This document shows, piece by piece, positions 1 to 7,247 of a stretch of 10,282 bases of DNA. Under the pieces are notes generated by a model. It searched no databases, was not told where the DNA came from, and saw only the letters and a list, made by a program, of their open reading frames with translations. Position 1 is the stretch's first letter. Each line of letters opens with the position of its first letter. Made by a program: the position numbers and the translations under genes. This DNA comes from SSC3 sp035477015. GTDB lineage: Bacteria; Actinomycetota; Actinomycetes; Propionibacteriales; Nocardioidaceae. Location of the stretch: positions 1 through 10,282 of the forward strand of contig DATILB010000489.1 in assembly GCA_035477015.1 (NCBI GenBank). The letters run 5' to 3'.

Positions 1-195
1 CTCGGCGGCGGCCTGCGGTGCGAACTGCAGAAGGGACAAGGCGTCGTCAACGGGAAGACCGCGGACCATGTCGACGACACGGCGGGCCTTCATCGGCGTG
101 ATGCGGACGAACCGCGCGCTCGCGAAAGCGCCGGGCTCGTCGCCCAGCAGGCTGTCGCGGCGGGCGCTGCTGCGCCTACGCTCCATAGTGCTCAT
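1..195 (-). CDS. rplV: 50S ribosomal protein L22, N-terminal part
   Basis: Large-subunit ribosomal protein L22, which binds 23S rRNA and lines the peptide exit tunnel with L4. Only the first 65 codons are present; the reading frame stays open to the left edge of the window. The visible protein begins MSTMERRRSSARRDSLLGDE and contains the family stretch FVRITPMKARRVVDMVRG (about residues 29-46), which is diagnostic of L22. The start is ATG at 193-195, preceded by a GGAGAG Shine-Dalgarno 9 bases upstream; an in-frame ATG three codons later is less well placed. The N-terminal extension rich in Arg and Ser before the conserved core is common in actinobacterial L22. It is the seventh gene of the S10 operon here, 27 bases after rpsS. 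Identity is secure; the remainder lies outside the window. Confidence 0.95.
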   Translation of the reverse strand, partial: MSTMERRRSSARRDSLLGDEPGAFASARFVRITPMKARRVVDMVRGLPVDDALSLLQFAPQAAAE

Positions 196-222
196 TGTCT
201 ATCTCTCCGTATGCGCCCCGCC

Positions 223-504
223 TCAGCGGCGGCGGCTCTTCCGGTCGTCCTTGACGTGCCCGCGGTAGGTGCGGGTCGGTGCGAACTCACCGAGCTTGTG
301 GCCGACCATTGCGTCGGTCACGAACACCGGCACGTGCTTCCGGCCGTCGTGCACGGCGAGCGTGTGGCCGATCATGGCCGGCACGATCATCGAGCGACGC
401 GACCACGTCTTGATCACGTTGTGGGTACCGGCTTCGTTCTGAGCGTCCACCTTCTTGATGAGGTGGCCGTCGACGAAGGGACCCTTCTTCAGGCTGCGAG
501 GCAT
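223..504 (-). CDS. rpsS: 30S ribosomal protein S19
   Basis: Small-subunit head protein S19 (93 aa, the usual length), which pairs with S13 and contacts 16S rRNA near the A site. The N-terminus MPRSLKKGPFVDGHLIKKV and the later HNVIKTWSRRSMIVPAMIG and GHKLGEFAPTRTYRGH stretches are textbook S19. The basic tail DRKSRRR fits an rRNA-binding extension. The ATG at 502-504 lies 2 bases after the rplB stop, so it is very likely translated from the same transcript by coupled or re-initiating ribosomes. A purine-rich AAGGAAGGG in the end of rplB serves as ribosome binding site. Nothing unusual. Confidence 0.98.
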   Translation of the reverse strand: MPRSLKKGPFVDGHLIKKVDAQNEAGTHNVIKTWSRRSMIVPAMIGHTLAVHDGRKHVPVFVTDAMVGHKLGEFAPTRTYRGHVKDDRKSRRR

Positions 505-506
505 GG

Positions 507-1343
<837 letters not shown>

Positions 1344-1375
1344 GTCTTCTCAGTCCTCGTTCCTTCGGTAGCCGG

Positions 1376-1681
1376 TCAGGAGACCGGGCCTCCGAAGATG
1401 TCGATGCGCTGACCCTCGGCCAGGCTGACGATGGCGCGCTTGGTGTCCTTGCGCTTGCCGGTCCCAGTGCGGGTACGGCGCGTCTTGCCGGGGCGGTTGA
1501 GAGTGTTGACGGAGGTGACCTTGACGTTGAACACCTTCTCGACCGCGATCTTGATCTCGGTCTTGTTGGCGTCCGGGTGCACCAGGAAGGTGTACTTGTT
1601 CGCGTCCAGCAGGCCGTAGCTCTTCTCGGAGACGACCGGCGCGATCAGTACGTCGCGGTGGTCCTTGTGGAAGGTGCTCAC
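1376..1681 (-). CDS. rplW: 50S ribosomal protein L23
   Basis: Large-subunit protein L23 (101 aa) at the rim of the exit tunnel, where trigger factor and signal recognition particle dock. The motif LIAPVVSEKSYGLL (about residues 12-25) includes Glu19, which aligns with E. coli Glu18, the trigger-factor contact known for the family. HPDANKTEIKIAVEKVFNVKV and the basic loop RPGKTRRTRTGTGKRKDTK are also typical. The start codon is GTG (1679-1681), not ATG; it overlaps the TGA of rplD as GTGA. A strong AAGGAGGAGG Shine-Dalgarno sits just upstream inside rplD, which supports this start and suggests independent as well as coupled initiation. Confidence 0.97.
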   Translation of the reverse strand: MSTFHKDHRDVLIAPVVSEKSYGLLDANKYTFLVHPDANKTEIKIAVEKVFNVKVTSVNTLNRPGKTRRTRTGTGKRKDTKRAIVSLAEGQRIDIFGGPVS

Positions 1682-2292
1682 TTCGCCTCCTCCTTGTTCG
1701 GACCGGCAACGAACACGTCGAACGCGCCCTTGGTGAAGATCACGTCGTCGGCCACGAGCACGTCGTAGGTGTTCAGCTGGTCGACCGCGATCAGGTGGAC
1801 GTCGGCCACGTTGCGCAGCGACAGCCAGGTGAGGTTGTCACCACGCTCGAGGACGACGAGCGCCCTGCGGTTCTCGGTAAGCCCGTTGAGCGAGTCCAGC
1901 GCCGCCTTCGTGCTCGGCTTGTCACCGGAGACGAAGCCCTCGACCACGTGGATGCGGCCGGCGCGAGCCCGGTCGGAGAGGGCGCCACGCAGAGCGGCGG
2001 CCTTCATCTTCTTGGGGGTGCGCTGGCTGTAGTCACGCGGCTTCGGGCCGTGGACGACGCCACCACCGGTGAACTGCGGCGCACGGGTGGAACCCTGGCG
2101 CGCGCGGCCGGTGCCCTTTTGCTTGTAGGGCTTCCTACCGCCACCGCGAACCTCACCGCGGCGCTTGGTGGAGTGCGTGCCCTGACGAGCGGCAGCCTGC
2201 TGCGCGGTCACGACCTGGTGCATCAGCGGGATGTTGACCGGAGCGTCGAAGAGGTCGCCCGGGAGGTCGACCTTGATTGCCTTGGCAGTCAC
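1678..2292 (-). CDS. rplD: 50S ribosomal protein L4
   Basis: Large-subunit protein L4 (204 aa), which binds 23S rRNA and extends a loop into the exit tunnel; in enterobacteria it also autoregulates the S10 operon, which is not shown for actinobacteria. The tunnel loop is clear at about residues 47-80: GGGRKPYKQKGTGRARQGS followed by RAPQFTGGGVVHGP. It is preceded by QQAAARQGTHSTKRRGEVR and followed by YSQRTPKKMKAAALRGALSDRA, all standard L4. The start is GTG at 2290-2292, overlapping the rplC stop as GTGA, with GGGAG about 8 bases upstream. The stop overlaps rplW in the same way, so L3-L4-L23 form a tightly coupled block. Confidence 0.97.
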   Translation of the reverse strand: MTAKAIKVDLPGDLFDAPVNIPLMHQVVTAQQAAARQGTHSTKRRGEVRGGGRKPYKQKGTGRARQGSTRAPQFTGGGVVHGPKPRDYSQRTPKKMKAAALRGALSDRARAGRIHVVEGFVSGDKPSTKAALDSLNGLTENRRALVVLERGDNLTWLSLRNVADVHLIAVDQLNTYDVLVADDVIFTKGAFDVFVAGPNKEEAK

Positions 2293-2948
2293 TTCGCGTC
2301 TCCCTTCTTGGCAGCAGTGCGGATGATCACGAGACCACCCTTGGGGCCGGGGACGGCGCCCTTGATCAGGATCAGGCCCTTCTCGACGTCGACCGCGTGC
2401 ACGGAGACGTTCTGGGTCGTGACGACCTCGTTGCCCATCTGACCCGCCATGCGCATGCCCTTGAAGACACGGCCAGGCGTGGCGCAGCCGCCGATGGAAC
2501 CCGGCTTGCGGTGGTTGCGGTGGGCACCGTGGGAGGCGCCGACGCCGTGGAAGCCGTGACGCTTCATGACACCGGCGAATCCCTTGCCCTTGCTGTTGGC
2601 GGTCACGTCGACGATCTCGCCGGCCGAGAAGACCTCCGGGGAGAGCTCCTGACCAATGGTGTACGAGCTCGCGTCGGCGGTGCGGATCTCCACCAGGTGA
2701 CGGCGCGGGGTGACCCCGGCCTTCGCGAAGTGGCCCGCGGAGGGCTTGTTGACCTTGCGGCCGTCGATCTCGCCGAAGCCGATCTGGACGGCGTTGTAGC
2801 CATCGGTCTCCGGGCCGCGGACCTGCGTGACGACGTTGGTGCCGGCAGCGATCACGGTGACCGGAACAACCTTGTTGTTCTCGTCCCAGAGCTGGGTCAT
2901 GCCGAGCTTGGTGCCCAGCAGCCCACGGACGTTGCGTTCAATAGTCAT
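2289..2948 (-). CDS. rplC: 50S ribosomal protein L3
   Basis: Large-subunit protein L3 (219 aa), an early assembly protein whose central loop reaches the peptidyl transferase centre. Hallmarks are GLLGTKLGMTQLWDE near the N-terminus, KGKGFAGVMKRHGFHG (about residues 120-135), and CATPGRVFKGMRMAGQMGNE (155-174). Gln170 in that last stretch aligns with the Gln that PrmB methylates in E. coli; whether it is methylated here cannot be told. The start is ATG at 2946-2948, 11 bases after the rpsJ stop, with an AGGT Shine-Dalgarno overlapping that stop codon. Length and sequence are ordinary for an actinobacterial L3. Confidence 0.98.
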   Translation of the reverse strand: MTIERNVRGLLGTKLGMTQLWDENNKVVPVTVIAAGTNVVTQVRGPETDGYNAVQIGFGEIDGRKVNKPSAGHFAKAGVTPRRHLVEIRTADASSYTIGQELSPEVFSAGEIVDVTANSKGKGFAGVMKRHGFHGVGASHGAHRNHRKPGSIGGCATPGRVFKGMRMAGQMGNEVVTTQNVSVHAVDVEKGLILIKGAVPGPKGGLVIIRTAAKKGDAK

Positions 2949-2959
2949 CTCGGCAGACC

Positions 2960-3268
<309 letters not shown>

Positions 3269-3326
3269 CAGTCGTACCTTCTCCTCGTCCTGAGCCGGTT
3301 GGGGCGGCTCGCTTACATGTCTCGTC

Positions 3327-3344
3327 GTACTCCGGGAGGAGCAC
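3327..3344 (-). other. Hairpin in the rpsJ leader (proximal)
   Basis: In the minus-strand RNA GUGCUCC and GGAGUAC form a 7-bp stem (one G-U pair) around a UCCC loop. On the plus strand the arms show one mismatch, so the pairing is complete only in the RNA sense of the ribosomal operon. It lies about 60 bases before the rpsJ start. Function unknown; chance pairing is possible in GC-rich DNA. Confidence 0.3.
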
Positions 3345-3454
3345 TCCGCCGCACTCCCCATTCCGCTCAGTTCTCCCACCCCCGCGGTCGGGCGTGTCGC
3401 GCTATTTCGCGGCGCAACTCTGCCTTCGCAGGTTGGTGAACTTGTTGGATGGCA

Positions 3455-3471
3455 CCCGACGGGCAGTCGGG
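3455..3471 (-). other. Hairpin in the rpsJ leader (distal)
   Basis: CCCGAC and GTCGGG form a perfect 6-bp stem around a 5-base loop, in the stretch expected to be transcribed ahead of rpsJ. There is no U-tract after it in the minus sense, so it does not look like an intrinsic terminator. It could be part of leader folding; evidence is limited to the repeat itself. Confidence 0.3.
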
Positions 3472-3555
3472 CTGAGCCGGGTCTCAGGTACGGTCCGGGC
3501 ACATAGCACCGCCGCAAATCAGGAGAACCGATTCAGCAGTCAATGTGCGCGAACC

Positions 3556-3571
3556 CCGGCGACCCCGCCGG
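3556..3571 (-). terminator. Possible hairpin terminator after the MFS gene
   Basis: CCGGCG and CGCCGG pair perfectly around a 4-base loop, about 60 bases past the MFS stop codon and just before the candidate TTGACT box. The position suits the end of the protease-trmB-MFS transcript. It lacks a U-tract, as many actinobacterial terminators do, so the call is tentative. Confidence 0.3.
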
Positions 3572-3631
3572 AGCAACCTGCATATCTTGTCAGAACCTCC
3601 CCCAGTGATCAAATCGGGGGCCGGAACCTGC

Positions 3632-4927
3632 TCAGAGCTGCGGAACATCCTCGGTCGCAGCCTCCAGAGAGTGCATTTCGGACAGGGCGGCCCGCGGGAT
3701 CGTGAGGCACATCGCCGCGGCGAGGACGCAGAGTCCTCCCGCCGTCATCCAGGCCCAGTAGTAGTCCCCCAGGCCTTGCCGGATCCAGCCGGCGTACGAC
3801 GCCGCGACCCCGGCTCCCACCATGTGCGACGCGAAGACCCAGCCGAAGACCACGCCCGAACGCTCGAGCCCGAAGTGGATCCGGCACAGCGCGACCGTGG
3901 GAGGAACCGTAGCCACCCAGTCCAGTCCGTAGAACACGATGAAGAGGAACAAGGTGGGCTCGACGTCGGGGCCGAGCAGGGAATGCACGGCCAGCAGCGA
4001 CAGCCCCCTGAGGAAGTAGTAGCCGAAGAGCAGATACCGAGGATCGACCCGGTCAGTGAGCCAGCCGGAGGCGACGGTGCCCACGATGTCGAAGATCCCG
4101 ATGAGCGCCAGGAGCCCGGCGCTGGTCGTCTGCGCCATGCCGTGGTCGTGCGCCGCCGGGATGAAGTGCGTGCCGATCAGGCCGTTGGTGGACCAACCGC
4201 AGATCCAGAACGTCAGGAACAGCGCCCAGAACGTCCAGGTGCGGGATGCAAAGCGGAGCGTGTTCAGGGCGAGCCGGGCCGGGCTCCCCTGTGCCGGCGG
4301 CGGGTCCAGGTACGTCGGGTCCGCACCAAGCGGCAGCAGACCGAGGCTCGAGGGCCGGTCCCGCATGACGAGGAGCACCACCGGCACCAGCAACAGGGCG
4401 AAGACGGCGACCAGGCCCGCCGCCCAGCGCCAACCTGGCCCGTCGGCGAGCTGCGCGATGGCAGGCAGAAAGACCAGCTGCCCCGTCGAGCTGGCGGCTG
4501 AGAAGACGCCGATCACCAGGCCTCGATGCCTGACGAACCAGCGGTTCGCGATGATCGCGCCGAACACCAGCGCCATCGCTCCGGTTCCGAGCCCGATCGG
4601 GAAGCCCCAAAGCAACCAGAGCTGCCAGGCCTGATCCATCACCAACGTCAGGCCGGACCCCACCGCGACCAGGGTGAGCGCGCCGGCCACGACACGCCGT
4701 ACGCCGAAGCGCTCCATCAGCGCGGCGGCGAACGGCGCGGTGAGCCCGTAGATGACCAGGTTGAGCGTCACCGCCCCACTCGTAGTCGCGCGGGACCAGT
4801 CGAACTCCCGCTCGAGAGGCTCGAGGAGCGCCCCGGTGGACGACCGGAAGCCCGCTGCGGCGACCAGGGCGGCCATGGTGACACCGGCGACGAGCCAGGC
4901 CCGGTGGATGCGCACCTGCTCGGTCAT
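3632..4927 (-). CDS. MFS transporter, substrate unknown
   Basis: Integral membrane transporter of the major facilitator superfamily, 431 aa from the chosen ATG at 4925-4927. Twelve hydrophobic segments can be traced, beginning with AWLVAGVTMAALVAAAGF and ending with WMTAGGLCVLAAAMCLTIP. The loop after helix 2 reads MERFGVRRV, a form of MFS motif A, and its counterpart after helix 8 is GWLTDRVDPRYLL. The helix 1-2 stretch STGALLEPLEREFDWSRATTS and the RPSSLGLLPLG loop after helix 6 resemble the oxalate/formate-antiporter and monocarboxylate-like branch, so an organic anion is a guess, not a finding. The ATG overlaps the trmB stop (ATGA), which implies translational coupling. A longer in-frame opening to 5107 exists but overlaps trmB and lacks membrane character. 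Confidence 0.88.
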   Translation of the reverse strand: MTEQVRIHRAWLVAGVTMAALVAAAGFRSSTGALLEPLEREFDWSRATTSGAVTLNLVIYGLTAPFAAALMERFGVRRVVAGALTLVAVGSGLTLVMDQAWQLWLLWGFPIGLGTGAMALVFGAIIANRWFVRHRGLVIGVFSAASSTGQLVFLPAIAQLADGPGWRWAAGLVAVFALLLVPVVLLVMRDRPSSLGLLPLGADPTYLDPPPAQGSPARLALNTLRFASRTWTFWALFLTFWICGWSTNGLIGTHFIPAAHDHGMAQTTSAGLLALIGIFDIVGTVASGWLTDRVDPRYLLFGYYFLRGLSLLAVHSLLGPDVEPTLFLFIVFYGLDWVATVPPTVALCRIHFGLERSGVVFGWVFASHMVGAGVAASYAGWIRQGLGDYYWAWMTAGGLCVLAAAMCLTIPRAALSEMHSLEAATEDVPQL

Positions 4928-5667
4928 GGCCTGCGCGAGTAGCGGTAGTCGGCGATGGGGCGTCCTTCCGCGACGCCCCGTCGCTCGAACTTCGTGACGG
5001 GACGCTCGGCCCACCGGTCGACCCGGCCACCCTCGAGGGCAGGCTCGGCGTCGAGCACGGCTTGCATCTGCTGGGCGTAGTCGGGCCAGTCGGTCGCGAG
5101 GCGCCACTCACCAGCGGGGGCGAGTCGGCTCGCCACGAGGGCAGCGAAGCTCGGTGTCACGAGGCGGCGGCGGTGGTGCTTCTTCTTAGGCCACGGATCG
5201 GGGAAGAAGGTCCAGAGCTCACTGACGCTCCCCTGGCCGAGCAGGTGCTCGACCGACCAAACCGCGTCCACGCTGATGAGGCGCACGTTGGTCGCGCCGC
5301 TCTGCTCGAGCTGGGCAAGTGTGTCAGCGACGCCTGGTCGCCAGACCTCGAAGGCGAGGACGTCGTACGTCGGCCTTGCTGCGGCCAGTGCGGCCGTCGC
5401 CTCCCCCACACCCGAACCGATCTCCACGATCAGCGGTGCCTCCCGACCGAACCAGCTGTGAAGCGAGAACGCGGGGTCGTCAACGGCCTCGTCCGGGATC
5501 ACCCACTGGTCGGCGCGGCGCTCCCACGCGCCCCGCTGCCTGGGGCTGAAGCGACTGCCGCGGCGCGCGTAGGTGCGCAGCTCTGCCAACGGGCGACCGT
5601 CGTCGGTGAGGCTGATCCGCGGTCGACTCTCCATCAGAGCATTGTCGCTGACGGGCTGTCCCGCCAC
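4924..5667 (-). CDS. trmB: tRNA (guanine-N7-)-methyltransferase
   Basis: SAM-dependent enzyme that makes m7G at position 46 in the tRNA variable loop. From the GTG start it is 247 aa. The SAM-binding motif LIVEIGSGVGEATAAL lies at about residues 79-94, followed by FEVWRPGV (106-113). The signature FPDPWPKKKHHRRR (155-168) contains the PDPW Asp considered catalytic in the family, and TDWPDY (192-197) and TKFERRG (225-231) complete the pattern. The start is uncertain: GTG at 5665-5667 is 8 bases after the protease stop, while ATG at codon 12 (5632-5634) is equally possible; neither has a clear Shine-Dalgarno. Its stop overlaps the MFS start. Identity is firm, the first dozen residues are not. 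Confidence 0.93.
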   Translation of the reverse strand: MAGQPVSDNALMESRPRISLTDDGRPLAELRTYARRGSRFSPRQRGAWERRADQWVIPDEAVDDPAFSLHSWFGREAPLIVEIGSGVGEATAALAAARPTYDVLAFEVWRPGVADTLAQLEQSGATNVRLISVDAVWSVEHLLGQGSVSELWTFFPDPWPKKKHHRRRLVTPSFAALVASRLAPAGEWRLATDWPDYAQQMQAVLDAEPALEGGRVDRWAERPVTKFERRGVAEGRPIADYRYSRRP

Positions 5668-5675
5668 GCTGCCGG

Positions 5676-7091
5676 CTATCTACGCCGAACGGTGATCCGC
5701 TTGGTGAGCTCGGCCCGCTGGCCGCCGGTGTCGATGACGCGGAGGGTGACCTGCTTGCGGCCGCCACGGGGGAAGCGGTACTCGATGTGCTGGCCGAACC
5801 GTACGTCCCCGTTGCCGAAGATCCAGCGGTATCTCCTGATACCGCGGTCGTCGAACGAACGTCGGGCGTTCAGCTCGCACTCCAGACGGGAACAGTGCAC
5901 GCGGAACCGCGCCCGCGGCAACCGGTCGGCTCCCCTGACGCGCAGGAGCCGGTTGGGACTGAGCTTTCCGGCATCCTTCACCCGACCCGTGGTTGCCACC
6001 GCCACGACCCTTGCCTGAGCCTCGGCTGCCGTCAGCTGCGGGCGTTCGCTCCGTACCAGGGCGACAGCGCCGGCCGCGTGCGGTGCCGACATCGACGTAC
6101 CGGTGAGGACGTCGGATCCTGCGACGTCCAAGAAGTCCGCACCGGTGACGTCGATGCCGGGAGCAAAGACATCGACACACGGTCCGGTGTTGGAGAAGGG
6201 TGCCCGGCGGTCGGACGCCGCGGTGGCGCCCACGGTCAGCAGCGCCGGCTCGCCCGCCGGCGAGATCGAGCAAGCGTCCACGCCGTCGTTGCCCGCCGCC
6301 ACGACCACAGCGACGTCGCTGTGGACCAGCCGCCGCGTCGCCGCGTCGAGCTCCGGGATGCGCGCGGTCTCGCCGAGCGACATGTTCACGACCGCCGGGG
6401 ACTCGTGGTTGGCGGCGATCCAGTCAAGGGCCTCGATGACGCCCGACGTGCTGCCGCTGCCACCACAGTCCAGCACGCGTACGGCGTGAACGGTCGCCTG
6501 CTTGGCCACGCCCCAACGGGTCCCGACGGCCGTGCTGGCGACATGGGTGCCATGGCCGTTGCAGTCGTCCCAGTTGTTCGGGTCGACGCCGAACAGGAAG
6601 GCAGGCACGAAGTTCCTGCTCAGTCCCACGCGTCCGGTGAACTCGGTGTGGTCGGCGTTGATCCCGGTGTCGACGACGTATACGTGGACGCCGGCGCCCG
6701 ATCCCGCTGGGTAGCCGAAGCGCCCGTTGAGCGGCAGCTGCTGCTGGTCGATCCGGTCTAGGCCCCACGGCGGGCTGACCTGCTCGCCCGACGCCCGCAC
6801 CACGCCGTCGGGCGTGACCGATCGGACGCGCGGATCGTGCCGGAGGGCCTCCGCCGCGGCGGCGGGTAGTCGGACCGCGAAGCCGGTCAGCACGTGGGAG
6901 TAGGTCGCCACCAGGGTGCCTCCGACCTCGCGAGCCAGGGCGCCGGGGGAAGCTTCGGTCGAACGCAGCGTCACCAGGTACGTCGAGACCGGCCCAGCCT
7001 GGGCGGGCGCGGGTGTCACCAGGGGCGACGCGAGCACGGCGAGCAGGGCGGCGACGCAGGCGACGAGACGCCTGCGGTGGGGCAGCGACAT
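5676..7091 (-). CDS. Secreted S8 serine protease, proteinase K-like, with PKD-like C-terminal domain
   Basis: Subtilisin-family endopeptidase (471 aa) for extracellular proteolysis. A signal peptide (MSLPHRRRLV then a hydrophobic run) ends near AQA at residue 32. Residues about 37-99 form an I9-type inhibitor propeptide. The catalytic domain starts at SPPWGLDRID and has Asp141 (VVDTGIN), His180 (NGHGTHV), oxyanion Asn268 (AAGNDG) and Ser333 (GTSMSAPH), so the enzyme looks intact. Cysteines in DCNGH, LDCGGSGS and DACSISPA match the proteinase K/aqualysin branch. Residues about 392-470 resemble a PKD domain (RYRWIFGNG, then VTLRVIDTGG) but are very basic: 20 Arg and 2 Lys against 8 acidic residues from 391 on. 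ATG at 7089-7091 follows a GGAG Shine-Dalgarno. It lies 8 bases upstream of trmB and is divergent from the M6 protease. Confidence 0.93.
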   Translation of the reverse strand: MSLPHRRRLVACVAALLAVLASPLVTPAPAQAGPVSTYLVTLRSTEASPGALAREVGGTLVATYSHVLTGFAVRLPAAAAEALRHDPRVRSVTPDGVVRASGEQVSPPWGLDRIDQQQLPLNGRFGYPAGSGAGVHVYVVDTGINADHTEFTGRVGLSRNFVPAFLFGVDPNNWDDCNGHGTHVASTAVGTRWGVAKQATVHAVRVLDCGGSGSTSGVIEALDWIAANHESPAVVNMSLGETARIPELDAATRRLVHSDVAVVVAAGNDGVDACSISPAGEPALLTVGATAASDRRAPFSNTGPCVDVFAPGIDVTGADFLDVAGSDVLTGTSMSAPHAAGAVALVRSERPQLTAAEAQARVVAVATTGRVKDAGKLSPNRLLRVRGADRLPRARFRVHCSRLECELNARRSFDDRGIRRYRWIFGNGDVRFGQHIEYRFPRGGRKQVTLRVIDTGGQRAELTKRITVRRR

Positions 7092-7247
7092 GACACTCCG
7101 GGTTTGAAGGTGCTGTTTCGATGACCAACTTGCCCGATAGGCCCCGGGTTACGCCAGAGACGGCACCGCCCGAACTGCCTATTGCGCGATCCGTCGTCCC
7201 CGGAGCACGTTGGGAGGAGTCCTCTAGTCCCTCCGGAGGAGACCGCC
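7092..7247. promoter_or_regulatory. Divergent promoter region between the two protease genes
   Basis: These 156 bases separate the starts of the minus-strand S8 protease and the plus-strand M6 protease, so promoters for both must lie here or within the gene ends. No convincing -35/-10 pair was found on either strand. The right end carries a GGAGGAG at 7213-7219, a pyrimidine-rich tract, and a second GGAGGAG at 7235-7241 that serves as the M6 Shine-Dalgarno. A shared regulator site is plausible but none was recognised. Confidence 0.5.
7235..7241 (+). promoter_or_regulatory. Shine-Dalgarno that fixes the M6 protease start
   Basis: A GGAGGAG with a 6-base spacer to the ATG at 7248-7250. It decides this start over an in-frame ATG at 7182, which would add 22 polar residues ahead of the signal peptide. 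The bases UCCUCU at 7220-7225 could pair with it (see findings). Confidence 0.85.

Larger units (their letters stand above)
3269..3631 (-). promoter_or_regulatory. Promoter and 5' leader region of the S10 operon
   Basis: This gap of about 360 bases between the MFS gene and rpsJ holds no convincing gene. On the minus strand it must carry the start signals for the ribosomal operon, since the upstream genes are of a different class. A TTGACT hexamer at 3538-3543 could be a -35 box, but the hexamer 17 bases on (GATTTG, 3515-3520) is a poor -10 match, so the promoter is not placed with confidence. If it were used, the leader would be over 200 bases long. The region contains three perfect short inverted repeats, listed separately. 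The rpsJ Shine-Dalgarno (GAGGAGAAGG) closes the region. Confidence 0.45.

Noticed and set aside
3269..3517. An N-terminal extension of rpsJ or a leader peptide in the same frame
   Set aside because: The upstream 83 codons are open but show no S10 similarity, and the family start has an excellent Shine-Dalgarno. No short leader ORF with its own binding site stood out.
3545..4501. A 318-codon plus-strand open frame opposite the MFS gene
   Set aside because: The translation is low-complexity, rich in Arg, Glu, Pro and Gln, the typical mirror of a hydrophobic membrane protein gene; no domain is visible.
4928..5107. Longer MFS reading frame starting at 5107
   Set aside because: It would overlap trmB extensively and add a polar Arg/Pro-rich segment; the ATGA-overlap start fits the transporter's N-terminus.
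7182..7247. Earlier ATG for the M6 protease
   Set aside because: It would put 22 polar residues before the signal peptide, whereas the ATG at 7248 has GGAGGAG at ideal spacing.
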